NCBI RefSeq assembly: GCF_023159225.1
Contig: NC_063172.1
Location: 59,330,828-59,394,827 of the forward strand
DNA from: Perognathus longimembris pacificus
Taxonomy: Eukaryota; Chordata; Mammalia; Rodentia; Heteromyidae
Length of the DNA stretch: 64,000 nt
Direction of reading: 5' to 3'
The notes below the pieces were generated by a model, which had not been told where the DNA came from, ran no database searches, and saw nothing but the letters and a program-made list of their open reading frames with translations. Positions 21,582 to 32,744 of this stretch are shown here, piece by piece; within the stretch, counting starts at the first letter, position 1, and every line of letters begins with the position of its first letter. The position numbers and the translations under genes are program-made.

Positions 21582-22025
21582 TACGGTTGGCCTTCCATAC
21601 CCATAGGTTGCTTTAGCTTTAGGTAGTACCAGGAATTGAACTCAGGGCCCTACACTGCTAGGCAGGCACTCTACCACTATGCCATGATTCCAGCCCTACC
21701 TACAGGTTCTGCATCCATGGATTCAGTCAACTGCAGATTGAAAGGCGTTTTCTTAATTGCTTTTGTACTGGGCATGTACAGACTTTGTCTCTTGTCATTG
21801 TTTCCTAAATAATATAATATCAAAACCACTCGTATAACATTTGCGTTGTATTCAGTATTGTAAGTAACAGCGACGAGCTTATTTAAACTGTAAGGGAGGA
21901 TTGCATAGGCTATATGCAAATATGACATGATTTTATATAAGAGATTTGAGTGTCTGCAGATTTGAGTATCCAGGAGGGTGACATTGGAGGCTCCCAAAAC
22001 CAACCTTAGGACTGTCCCAGAGGGA
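21582..22025 (+). mobile_element. Tigger/MER2-like DNA transposon remnant
   Basis: Starts 'acggttggccttccatacc' and continues after a nested SINE with 'ggttctgcatccatggattc'. It includes 'gtactgggcatgtacagac', 'tgtattcagtattgtaagta' and 'ggctatatgcaaatatgaca', the non-coding body of an old TcMar-Tigger-type element. No transposase is encoded. Confidence 0.65.
21605..21698 (-). repeat. ID-like SINE nested in the Tigger/MER2 element
   Basis: Complement of an ID monomer ('caggaattgaactcagggcc', 'ctatgccatgattccagccc') splitting the transposon end. Confidence 0.65.
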
Positions 22026-22599
22026 CACTTTGCTCTGGCTGCCATTGTCCATCACAGACTATGATTTTTCTTAATGCTGACTTCCATTTCCTCCCATACC
22101 TGACAGTTCTGTGGAGAAAGGCACATAGACTACGGCAAGACACATCCAGTTTGCCACTCGGCTCTTCTTCTTGTTGATGGTTCTATCTTTATCCAGCAGA
22201 ATGGTAATTTTGGGGTGTCTGCGAAATTGCCACACCTTGTCAGGGGATTGAAACAAAATGTAAATACCATTTGCTTGTTCCAACAGAAACAATACACATT
22301 CTTGCTTCAATCATTTTAGCATTGAAGTACAGAACATGGTGTATATTTGTGTATAGGTGGATATATTTAAAAATCTTTTTCTTGGAATAATGCTTTCAAC
22401 CAAATTTGTAAACCGATTATCTTGGGCAAAATGTGCTCCTCACCAGCACCACCTACTGGAGAGGTGTGGGAAAGGCAGACGTGATGGGCACTTTTCCTTT
22501 CAGTCACCATAGCATTTACAGTCTCACAGAAGTGGTCAAATATATAAACATTGAAGTGTGATCAATTCCATGATGCGAAAGCCCTGGACATTTTTGGTT

Positions 22600-22905
22600 A
22601 CAAAAATAATATATATAGTATACACAGAAAAGTGTATATATTACAAAAATAGTATGTAGTATATATACAAAATGTATATTATACATATCGGTATATACTA
22701 GTATATACAGTGTATATGTTATATACTATATAGCATATATACTGTATTATACAGTATATATGCTATATAGTATATAATTATAATTATATATAGTATAATT
22801 AGTATATAATCCTAGCAGAGGATCACATATACACAGTATATATACTATAGCATATGAACCATATATATAGTAGTGTATAGTCATATATATATAATTATGT
22901 ACTAT
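22600..22905. other. AT-rich core of the right arm
   Basis: TATA-rich counterpart of 19380-19640/19885-19960, visibly diverged from it in repeat number. Confidence 0.7.
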
Positions 22906-23134
22906 AAGTTTAAGTGTGGTTTTCTTCGCTCTTTGCCATTTTTAGGCTCTCAGCTACCAGATTTACTGTTTAACTTTGGTCTCAGCATTCTTGGAAGTTT
23001 CCCTATTCAACAGGGTTCTCAGTGTTTTGCCCAGGGGCCACGCTAGCATCTCAGTCTTTCTCCTTATTCCCACTGGGTGGCTAGGATCAGAGTTCCAGAA
23101 ATCCGCACTGGCACGCTGGGTTTGTTGGTGAGAT

Positions 23135-23612
23135 AAGGTTTTCATAATTTTTTTGTGTCTAGGTTTGCCTAAAACCACAATCCTCCCATCTCCCCCTTTG
23201 AAGTGGATGGGATTACAGGTGTTTACCACCACCCTCAGCTGTGGACTTTAGTAAAGGTTAAAGGAATAGGAGAACTTTTATTAGTTTAGAGAGAAAAACC
23301 AAAAGAAAGAGTGCTTATAACAAGTAAATAGCTGCAGGTCCGCCAAGGGAAGAAGCTTCCATGGTTTTGATTTTGTGCTTTAAAACTTCAGAGCAAGCTC
23401 ACGCCTGTAATCCTAGCTACTCAGGAGGCTGAGATCAAAGCCAGTCGTGGCAGGAAAGTCCATGAGGCCTTGTCTGCCTTTTCTGGCGGTTCATTTGCGC
23501 TAAGAATCCCCTGGACTTTCCCATCTGAGCGGGGTTTGCACCTCAGTCCTCACATCGCAGCCTCCTGAGTAGCTGGGATTGCGTGTGTGAGCCCCCTGCG
23601 CCCGGCTTCTTT
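23135..23612. repeat. B1-type SINE heads in right arm
   Basis: Mirror of the left-arm B1 set: minus-strand head at about 23135-23245, plus-strand head at 23398-23475 and minus-strand head at 23480-23612. Confidence 0.65.
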
Positions 23613-23800
23613 CCAATCTGTGTAATTCTCTTTAATCCAGGAGGTTCAGCCCCTCACCAGGGGGACCCAAAGCCACTTCTGTTGGGAAAGCGTTCTGCCA
23701 GAAGGCACCTGGAGGCCGGGGCGTGTGGTGGGCCGTCCCCGGCGGGGGGCGGGGCTCCGCCCAGCCCGCCCCTTTCGTGACCTCACGCTGGAGGTGGAGT

Positions 23801-23808
23801 ATGCAGAT
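23801..23808 (+). promoter_or_regulatory. U1 distal octamer-like element, right
   Basis: ATGCAGAT at -213, preceded by GC boxes (ggcggggggcggggctccgc, about 23739-23760). Confidence 0.6.
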
Positions 23809-23952
23809 GAGAGACTGGCTGCGTTTGGGGAGCTCGGTGTCTGGAAATCATCTCTACCGTGTTATGTCCGTTAACATGTCCGTTACAGGTCCTAAGACCC
23901 AGCATGGAAATGTTGCATTCGGGTGGCGAGATGTAGACGAGCTGATGCTGCC

Positions 23953-23973
23953 GTGACCCTCACCAAACAGTGG
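23953..23973 (+). promoter_or_regulatory. U1 proximal sequence element, right
   Basis: GTGACCCTCACCAAACAGTGG at -61 to -41, identical to the left element. Confidence 0.7.
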
Positions 23974-24013
23974 TGCATGCAGCAGCAGTGGGTGGTTCGT
24001 GAGGTGGGAGGTC

Positions 24014-24178
24014 ATACTTACCTGGCAGGGGAGATACCATGATCAGGCAGGTGGTTCTCCCAGGGCGAGGCTCATCCATTGCACTCCGGCTGTGCTGACC
24101 CCTGCGATTTCCCCAAATGCGGGAAACTCGACTGCACAATTTGTGTTAGTGGGGGACTGCGTGCGCGCTCTCCCCCGG
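24014..24178 (+). ncRNA. U1 snRNA gene, right copy
   Basis: A 165-nt U1 sequence identical to the left copy, transcribed outward on the plus strand, so the two genes are divergent about 6.2 kb apart. The start was set at the A of ATACTTACC, the invariant U1 5' end. Stem-loop I has GATCAGGCAGG where standard U1 has GATCACGAAGG; loop II AUUGCAC and the AAUUUGU Sm core are unchanged. The full promoter (DSE, PSE) and a 3' box argue for a transcribable gene. A variant-U1 locus, as known for human and mouse U1 families, is the likely class. Whether these changes are the species norm or a minor variant cannot be told from one locus. Confidence 0.9.
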
Positions 24179-24184
24179 CTTCTT

Positions 24185-24202
24185 GTGTATTAAGGACAGA
24201 CT
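24185..24202 (+). terminator. snRNA 3' box, right U1 gene
   Basis: GTGTATTAAGGACAGACT begins 7 nt after the RNA end and fits the 3'-box pattern, with AAGGACAGA in place of the more usual AAAAACAGA. It differs from the left box although the RNAs are identical. Confidence 0.55.
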
Positions 24203-24204
24203 GA

Positions 24205-24980
24205 GCATGTAACGCGCTCTCTTGGTGGGTGGGGTACTTTGCTCATCTTTTGTTTGTGAAAATTTTAACGGTCATAAGCGTTTGTTCAGAATATGGGGAA
24301 CCTAATAAGACTTCCGTTAGTTAGTTACTGTATTAATTTTTATGTTGAATGTGTGTTATCAGAAACACGTTTTTGTGGTTGCCTGGCAACTGCTAAATCA
24401 TCCTAGGTGGCTGACTTGCCTTTTTTCTTTCATTTTTGAGCGCACTCACTCTGTTTCTGAAGTTGAGACCTGTTTTATAATTGATATGTGCATTTCTTTA
24501 GAAAAGCTTGATTAGTGCTGAGGCATCTTCAATTGATGGATTCTCAAAATTTTTTTAAAGAGTTGCTGGCAGTTTTTCTGTGCAAAATTTGGAGGCTAAG
24601 AGACCTTAGTGGGAGAAGAGAAGCTGTGTTTGCAGATGTTACTAAAACAGGCTCTCCTCCCCATCTTATTCCCTCTTCCCTATTTTTCTGTCTTCGACTC
24701 TAGCTTTCTGTTGCATACAGTTGATGTATATTTTATGTGTTGTATTATATATGGAATACATGCCTATATAATAAATAAAATCAGTATTTCATTCCTTATA
24801 TTTTCTACAAACCAGTGAATGAATCCAGTGTATTTCCATTTGAATAGTAAATATTTTGTTTCTAAGTAGTACATCTCTGAATATATTATATATGTCAAAT
24901 ATATAATTATATATTATTATATGTACCCATCTTTCCTCAGTTGGATGCTCATTAAAGTAGCCCTTCACACATCCAGTTAT
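24205..24980. other. unassigned AT-rich sequence
   Basis: No gene or clear repeat. TA-rich stretches lie at about 24720-24790 and 24870-24925. Confidence 0.4.
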
Positions 24981-24984
24981 GGAT

Positions 24985-25072
24985 TAAAATATAAACAGGG
25001 ATGAGTGTGTAGTTCAACACTAGAATACTTGTTTACCACGTGGAAGACCCCAGATACAATTTTCAAAATAGT
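24985..25072 (+). repeat. ID-like SINE monomer, old
   Basis: 'agggatgagtgtgtagttca', 'aatacttgtttaccacgtg', 'gaagaccccagatacaattt', diverged but collinear with an ID element. Confidence 0.55.
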
Positions 25073-25110
25073 TTTTTGTTCAAATGCATAAGGTCTTAGA
25101 AATATTTACA

Positions 25111-25328
25111 TGGGGCTGGGGATATGGCCTAGTGGCAAGAGTGCCTGCCTCATATACATGAGGCCCTGGGTTCGGTTCCCCAGCACCACATATACAGAAA
25201 ATGGCCAGAAGTGACGCTGTGGCTCAAGCGGCAGAGTGCTAGCCTTGAGCAAAAAGAAGCCAGGGACAGTGCTCAGGCCCTGAGTCCAAGCCCCAGGACT
25301 GGCCAAAAAAAAAAAAAAAAGAAAAAAA
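25111..25328 (+). repeat. IDL-Geo SINE, first of tandem pair
   Basis: Near-consensus copy in target AGAAATATTTACA (25098-25110), with B box GGTTCGGTTCC and an A/G tail. Confidence 0.93.
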
Positions 25329-25341
25329 GAAATATTTACAT

Positions 25342-25522
25342 GGCCTAGTGGCAAGAGTGCTTGCCTTGTATACAGGAAGCCCTGGGTTCGGTTCCCCAGC
25401 ACCACATATACAGAAAATGGCCAGAAGTGGCGCTGTGGCTCAAGTGGCAGAGTGCTAGACTTGAGCAAAAAGAATTCTGCCAGGGCTGGAGTCCAAGGCC
25501 CGGGACTGGCAAAAAATAAAAA
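25342..25522 (+). repeat. IDL-Geo SINE, second of tandem pair, 5'-truncated
   Basis: It starts inside the A box ('cctagtggcaagag') right after a second GAAATATTTACA (25329-25340). A third copy of that target follows at 25523-25535. The Geo half carries a small deletion after 'gcaaaaagaattctgcc'. Confidence 0.9.
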
Positions 25523-25989
25523 AGAAATATTTACAGAGAATTTTCTGTTTTTCTGTTATTGTAGTTAACTATATCTATTATTATAGTGACTTACAATCAT
25601 AGATTGCAAAGCAATAGCATTACATGTTCATTTAGGAGATTGTGTATCATCCACATCTGTCCCCTGCACCAAATGTTAACCTTTTTAGGAGAGTGGTCTT
25701 CTTCACTGATTCTACACCCCAGTATCCAGCACAGTGCTGCCTTCTACTATGCTCTCAAAAGATCTCTGTTGAGCCAACTTGTCTAATCGCATTCCACTTT
25801 ACTAACACCAGATATTCAAAGTGACCCTCATTGTATAAAAAGTTCAGGTACTTAGAGCTTCCCTCTGTTTCTATGCAAGCATAAAAAGTATTCCTCCTTA
25901 AACATCATGTATAACTTCCATGGAGATCAGCCTGTTTGGATGAGCTACACAGAGAGTGGAACTTCTCTAAGTACAAAAATTCAGCTTCC

Positions 25990-26209
25990 GGGGCTGGGGA
26001 TATGGCCTAGTGGTGAGAGAGTTTGCCTCGTATACCTGAAGCCCTGGGTTCGATTCCCCAGCACCACATATACAGAAAACGGCCAGAAGTGGTGCTGTGG
26101 CTCAAGTGGCAGAGTGCTAGCCTTGAGCAAAAAGGAAGCCAGGGACAGTGCTCAGGCCCTGAGTCCAAGGCCCAGAACTGGCCAAAAAAAACAACAAAAC
26201 ACACACAAA
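25990..26209 (+). repeat. IDL-Geo SINE, young
   Basis: Consensus-like copy flanked by a perfect 15-bp target duplication AAAAATTCAGCTTCC (25975-25989 and 26210-26224). Confidence 0.95.
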
Positions 26210-26224
26210 AAAAATTCAGCTTCC

Positions 26225-28635
26225 CATGATTCCTAGTTTTTGATATGTGTACTATTCCACCAGTCAACCATCAAAATGACAAAATAAATGGATATGATTT
26301 TTACATATGTACAAAACAACCCTATTCCAATGAGTTCAGTCCTTCTGCCTCTTTTGTGACAGTGAGAATTCAGCTGGAGAGACCCTGAAAGGAATGGCCC
26401 ATTACTGGAGAAGGGAGAGGACCCAGAGAATTAGCAAAGCAAGGCCATTATAATGTTCTCTCATTAAAACATTTCCAGTGCTCACATCTCAGGCTTAATA
26501 CAGTGTTGCCACCAAGCTGGCAACACCCGAGATCTAAGAACCAATGAACGACTTGCTGCTTTCCAAGACTTCCCAAGCAAGTAAGCAGGCAGCTCTTTCT
26601 CCTTTCTGATCAGCATCAAAAGAATACATTATTAAACAATAGACAGCTCTGCTTCATTTAGAACACATGAAGTACCTCACGGTAGTACTACTGAATGAAA
26701 CAGCTGTTTTAAAACTGTAACAAAAAAAACCCTCAAAAATCATTCATCTAATTTACAATACTTGATCCATGAAAGTACACACTTCACACTAAGGGCAGGC
26801 TGGCCATTTCAACAAAGATGCCAAATTAACAAAGACTATAGACTTAGAAAAGTCTAATTCTTTGTGGTATTGTGACTAGATGTTGCTAATAATCCTGTAG
26901 ATTTTTTGTGTGGTTAGTTCCTTTTTAATATGATTTTTTTATTATTAAAAGGTATTGTACAGCGGGGTTACCATAAGTCAGATAATAAGCATATTTCTTC
27001 TTTAGACAATGTCACCTTTTCTTCACTTTCCGCTAGTTTCCGCCTTCTCTTCCCTGTCCACAAGTTGCACAGTTCATTTTCCACAGTGTGAACTGAAAAC
27101 CATGACTGAATTTGTTCACCTTTTCTCCTTTCCTTTCTGTGCCCCTCTTTGCCTCCACTATAAAGACAAATAAAGCCAAAGCCAAAAGCAAACAACAACC
27201 AACACTCATGTTTCCATTTCCTAGAACTCATTTTGATAAATAGTATTTTAAAAAAATGTTCAGAGGAGTTACACCTTTGTGTCCCTCTGTCCGTCTGACT
27301 GTGAATCCTGTATATCTTTTAAGCATTAAACATTTCTTTCTTCTTTAACCTAACAATGAAGAGAGGCAGGCTATAAACACAGCCTACTCAGAATACTTCA
27401 GATTTCCCATCTGACCCTGTGAGGTTGAATGGTGTATCATGCCCTTGGTAGATCCTCTTCACTACTGACAACCTGTACTAGTACAGAGTTGAACAATTTC
27501 TGACAGTGCAACATGAGCTAAATTTATCTTTCTGTTTCTGAACTCTTCAACCTCAAAAAACAAATGACGACCATAAGTTGTTACTAAGCTGGCAGTTGGC
27601 AGTTTCTCACAAAACCATCATCTGGAGCCAATGGTTTCAAATTCGGATTCATATATGACTGCTTAAACCACAAAAGGAAATAAACATCTAATCAGGATAT
27701 TCTCGAAGTTAACAGAGCTGCCTGCCTCCAATCTGTAATCCTATACACCCAAATACCCACTGAGTACATTTATAGCTGTATTTTAAAACTTCCTCTGTGT
27801 CTTGCTAAAAGAAGGAAAAATACCCCAAAAGTACACTCATGTAAAACCGAAATAGACAGGAGAGCTACGAAGCTGCCACGCGCCATTCATGACCTTCTCA
27901 GATTTTCTTCAGGTGGCCATTAGCAATAGTGTGTCACACATGATTAAAAAAAAAATAGGGATAACAAATCATATGGGTTCTGCAGAGACACCTCACACAA
28001 AGCAAAATAAAACAAACTTCTCCTTCCGAGTAAATAATTCACATTAGAAAATATTATGATCACAACGATTAACGTAATTCAATCAACATTTGTCTGAACA
28101 CCTATTCTAGATAATAAATTGGTCTCGACACCATCAGTTAGAGACTAGAAGGAACTTACCAAGGATATTATCTCTTGGGCTCAAAACACTAAGTTATAGA
28201 AAGATAACTCTAAAAAATAAAATAGAAATGACCAAGAAGACGCAGTGACAATAAATGTTATTCACCAGAGGATCATTCTGGGCCAGAGAATACAGAAAAG
28301 TTTCCAGACAGATGTAAAGTGATTCCTGCCTCCACTATACCAAATGACACCTTTCTCTTCACATTCCTCCATGTCCTAGATAAGCAATTGCTTTACATGC
28401 TGGTGTTTCTCCTGAGAAAATTCAACTTCATTGGCCATAAATATGATTTAAAATCAATTAATAGGCGACTGGATTCATATAGTTTCAACATCTACTTTCT
28501 TTTTCAGAGTCCAAGCAAACACTTCCTTCAATAAGAGATAAGATGTAGCACTGACTCTCCTAAACAGATGTCAGTGCCTATTCGGAACATAATTCACAAC
28601 AAATGCAATACAAACAGTTTCATTATAAAAATCAT
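26225..28635. other. unassigned sequence with an antisense L1 3'UTR fragment
   Basis: No gene seen. Around 26931-27240 a T-rich start ('tttttttattattaaaagg') and pyrimidine-rich plus strand suggest an antisense L1 3'UTR. The rest is AT-rich and unassigned. Confidence 0.4.
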
Positions 28636-28740
28636 TTCAGCTGAGTGCCTATGAGCTCATTCCTGTAATTCTAACTTCACTGGAGGGTGAAAGCAAAAAG
28701 ATGATGGTTCAAGACCAACCAGAAAAGAAGGGTGAGCTCT
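28636..28740 (+). repeat. B1-like SINE, old
   Basis: 'cagctgagtgcctatgagct', 'cattcctgtaattctaactt', 'gatggttcaagaccaaccag'. Heavily diverged. Confidence 0.5.
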
Positions 28741-29775
28741 CTATCTAAAGAGATAAAGTCTAACTGAATCCAAAGAGACTCCCAGTACCAACATTGTACA
28801 AGAACCACAAATTTGTACAAGAATCCTGTCAGCCTAGAGATGGAATACTTAATTCTACAGTCTTGAGATGACGGCACATGATTGTAAAGACAAAAAATCA
28901 AACAAGGCTGAAGAGAAGGAGTTGCTTTGTGGTATGTAGACCAGCAGCATTAAGGCTGTGCCTAGCCTGGTCCTGTTTCCTTTTGTAAAGCAATAGGGTT
29001 GACCCAAGCTACTCTACTTGGAGTATAAATGCCAACACAGAATGACTCTACATCTTGTTTATATATGTAAACAACTACCATCTGTCAACACACCACGAAG
29101 CACAAACTGAGAATTTATTTGTGCCAATAAACAATTACATCTGCAAACAAATTATAGCAGAAACCCCAGACACATGAACTTCTCAGATAGGCTGGATGTA
29201 GCACCTTCACCTGGGACTACCACTGAGAAGCACTTCAAACTCAGATGGGGCAGGCAAAGCAACCCTCTCACCAGGTCATCCATCAAAAGCCTCACCCAGG
29301 AAAACTGCCAAAGCCAAGGAAGTGTGCCTTTGTCCTCAGAATCGAGCTCCAAGACACCTTTTGCCTGACAGCGACACACCGTTCACTTCAAATTAATGTA
29401 GGAATCCACCTGCCACTAGATCTGCCTTTGACAACTGTAGTCCTTGGCAGGATTGCCCCTCTTTTCCCCTGCAGAAATATTTTCCTGCATCTACATCTGC
29501 ATCTCTTCATACCATCACTACAGCCCTCTGTAATCTGCAGTTTTTTCATTTATCGATGATCGTGAAATGTAATGTGTGATCTGAGAGTTAACATTAGTAA
29601 TGAAGATGGGAATAAAGAACCTGAGTTGATTGCCTAAGCTATTAAGTAACTTCAATAGTAGTTGGCAAGTTAAAACCAACAGAATCGATATTGCTTTGTA
29701 AATTTGTTGTTATTCAACGAATTCTGATATTGTAAAAAGACACACAGTCTTGTTCATCTGTATTTTTTCGTTTTT
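28741..29775. other. unassigned non-coding sequence
   Basis: Two overlapping open frames of up to about 100 codons occur at 29174-29559 on the plus strand. They show no start context, splice sites or known family, so no gene is called. Confidence 0.35.
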
Positions 29776-29779
29776 CTTT

Positions 29780-29996
29780 CTTTTTTTTTTTTTTTTTTTT
29801 TTTTGCCAGTCCTGGGCCTTGGACTCAGGACCTGAGCACTGTCCCTGGCTTCTTTTTGCTCAAGGCTAGCACTCTGCCACTTGAGCCACAGCGCCACTTC
29901 TGGCCATTTTCTGTATATGTGGTGCTGGGGAATTGAACCCAGGGCTTCATGTATACGAGGCAAGTACTCTTGCCACTAGGCCATATTCCCAGCCCC
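29780..29996 (-). repeat. IDL-Geo SINE, young
   Basis: T run at 29781-29804, then a near-consensus complement ending 'catattcccagcccc'. Short flanking duplication CATCTGTA near 29756 and 29997. Confidence 0.92.
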
Positions 29997-30749
29997 ATCT
30001 GTAGTTTTTGACAGTTCATTCATGACAAATGTAATAAAGGGAAAGTATTGGATATTGGTAGGAAGAATCAAGATTTATTTGTCGCATGATAAACCATAAT
30101 AAACTCAGGGCCATGGTAGCTCAGTAATAGGGCACTAGTGTGCATAAGTAAGACACTAAGATGGACCAATAACACTAAATATTAAATAATAAGTGAATAA
30201 ATAAAATTTAGTGGATTAAGGTGTAAAACACCACTAAAATTTGCATGTCAGAAATAATACATTTGCAAAATTATAAAGAAGTAATACCTTTCTAAAGGAC
30301 ATAATTCAATTGTCCAAAGTTGGCAGCATACTTAAAATGCTTTCATATTCCGGAACATATAAAGAACTGATACAAATAATGTCAATGCCCAGATTTCACG
30401 AGAGAGAGCAAATAAATAATAAATAGGGTAAATAAATCCATGATTATTGTACAACTATAAAACCAACCATAAGAAATATAAATAATAAGACTTGAGGTTC
30501 AAGACAGAAATTGGTCAGAGGAGAGACAGTGTTCCTAAGTTACTTGACTTGGTGAGCAGGGATCATTGGGAAGTGGTGATGAGGAATGCTGACTGACCCA
30601 GCGCTGGAGAACATGGGGAAGAGCATGCGGAGGGTGGAAAGCCCAGGAATAGCAGCAGTGAATTCTTCTTGGTTTTCTCTCGTTTCTTTCCCTTCATTTT
30701 CATTTCTTTCCTGCGTGTGTGCTGGTGGATGTGTGCATGTGTGAATGTG
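29997..30749. other. unassigned AT-rich sequence
   Basis: No gene. A weak ID-like trace lies at about 30100-30170. The rest is unassigned. Confidence 0.35.
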
Positions 30750-30953
30750 TGTGCTGGTCCTAGGACTTGAACTCAAGGTCTCTCATCCTTACTTGGATTT
30801 TTCATAAACCTTGGTGCTCTACCATTTGAGCACACCTGTATTTCTGGCTTTTGTTCTGGTTAACCTTTCTGCCCAGGCTGGCTTCAAACCAAGATTCTCA
30901 GATCTCAGCTCCTGAGTAGATAGCATCGCAGAAATGAGCCACCAACTCCAGTT
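30750..30953 (-). repeat. B1-Geo composite SINE, old
   Basis: Complement, with Geo half 'ggtcctaggacttgaactca' and B1 head traces 'ctcagctcctgagtagatag' and 'atgagccaccaactccag'. Confidence 0.7.
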
Positions 30954-30954
30954 T

Positions 30955-32270
30955 TCAACAGTTAATTTTTAAAATCCATGTCTAGAGAAAATGAAATTGA
31001 GGCACAAAGAAAATAATTCTAGGCTTAAATACCTAAAGAAACAGACAAAAACTGGTGAAAATCATTGTCCTCGTGACAGAATTTGAGGAACTGAAATGCC
31101 CGAGTCGAATGCTGTTGTTTTTAATGAACCTTTTAATCCTAGAGCTAGGTTTTTATTTTTTTGACATTGATTGCTTGGAAAACTGTGTTTGTTCTAGTAT
31201 AATTAATTAGCTGTTCATTCAGGAACAATTTGACCGTGACTTCAATCGATCATTTTCTTATGCATGGTTTTTCTGCAAGAAACCAAGGTAAGGATATTGC
31301 ACCCAGCTGAACTGAGAGGTTGTAATACAGACAAGGTACACCCTCTCCTCAAATAGCTACTGGCGGCTTCCATTCACCCTGTGTGTGCCGAAGCAGCGTC
31401 ACGGGTGCCATGTTCCTTAGTAAGATGAACAGCGATCAATAACTACGAGGGTTTGTCAGCACACCAATAACAGGACTTTTTGATTTTTAAAAATTCTCAT
31501 TACCATTTTAAAACACTTCCTTTGTAGTCCTTATAAGTCATATCAATGTTTGTCCTATAAGGTACATCTGTTTGGTTTGTTGTTATTCCCTTTTATTTCT
31601 TTTGTAGATTAGCTGACTTTATTTTCTTAGAACAGTTTTAGGTTTAGAGAAAAATTGAATGGAAAACAGAATTCCCAGGCTGGAGGGCAAGGTTCAGATG
31701 GTAGAGCATTTTCCTAGCAAGCATAAAGTCCGAAGTTCAAAACCCAGTAGTACTAAAAAGAAAGCCATAAAATTACCATATACATAATAATTAGCATTTA
31801 CTAATTAACTATTTACTAATTAGTGTTTAATTAACTATTGCTAATTAATGTCTGTAGTACATTTGTATACTCAATAAGCCAATATTGATAGTTTAGGTTA
31901 GGGTTGTACCTTCTGTGGGTTTGACAATTGCGTAAGGACCTGCATGCTTCATTACAGTCTCAGACAGCAATTTTTCACTGCTCTAAAACCTGTGCTCCAC
32001 CTCTCTGCATCTCCTCTTCCCCCAACTCCTAGGACCAGTGATCATTTTTATTATCTCCATAGTTTTACTTTCCCTAGAGTTTCACATAGTTAAGAGTGTT
32101 CAGATTAACTTCTACTTAGCAATATGCATTAAGATTCCTCCATGCTTTTTTAATGCTTTGACAGTGTTTCTTTTTATTGCTAGACTAATATTCCAGTATA
32201 CGGAGTATCTATTTACCCACTAAAGGGCACCTTGGTTTTTTCCAAGTTTGGAAAATTATGGCAACATTCT
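30955..32270. other. unassigned sequence with one ID remnant
   Basis: A plus-strand ID-like monomer lies at 31680-31765 ('gatggtagagcattttccta', 'gaagttcaaaacccagtag'). TTAATTA-rich sequence at about 31790-31850. No gene seen. Confidence 0.4.
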
Positions 32271-32274
32271 CTTA

Positions 32275-32741
32275 TTGTGGTTTGAATATGAAGTGTCCCC
32301 TAAAAGGCTTGTGCTTTGTGGGTTTGGTCTCCAATGCAGTGTTCAGAGGTATAGCATTTGGGAAGTGACTAGATCATGAAGACACTGTTTAACCAACAGG
32401 TCAATCCACTGGTAGGCGCAAAATCTGATGCTGTTATTGAAAGGTGGTGAAAACTAGCAACTGGGGCCTAACGGGGGAAACTAGGTTACTTAAAATGTCA
32501 TTTTGAAGGTGTGTTTGAAGGTGTGTGTACCAAAAATCTTCCTCTTGCTCCTCTGCTTTCTGGTTGACATTCCTCCACTGTGCCCTACTGAAATGACATT
32601 TCTGTCTCCCCACAGGCTTACAAGCCAGCCAGCCAACCATGTATAAAAATCTCTAAAACCATGAGTCACAATAAGTTTGTCCTTATTTAGGGGGATCTGA
32701 TCAAGCATTTTGTCACAGCACGGAAAACTGTCTAATGCATG
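32275..32741 (+). mobile_element. MaLR/ERVL-type solo LTR
   Basis: Begins TGTGGTTTGAATATGAAG, continues 'gtctccaatgcagtgttcag' and 'agtgactagatcatgaagac', and ends 'attttgtcacagcacggaaa' / 'actgtctaatgca'. This is the layout of MaLR-class LTRs in many mammals. No internal region or partner LTR, so a solo LTR. Confidence 0.65.
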
Positions 32742-32744
32742 GCT

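Larger units (their letters stand above)
20369..22162. other. spacer of the inverted repeat
   Basis: About 1.8 kb not shared by the arms. It holds an antisense MaLR-type LTR, unassigned sequence at about 20900-21580, and a Tigger/MER2-like element with a nested ID SINE. No gene seen. Confidence 0.8.
22163..24181. repeat. right arm of large inverted repeat
   Basis: Mirrors 17688-20368 without the two SINEs and the U1 pseudogene. The inner end starts at 'tcttcttcttgttgatggtt'. The outer end coincides with the U1 3' terminus; beyond it only the 3' box and traces of similarity continue. Confidence 0.93.

Noticed and set aside
25106..25468. 120-codon frame with internal repeated peptide
   Set aside because: The repeated peptide comes from the two tandem IDL-Geo SINEs.
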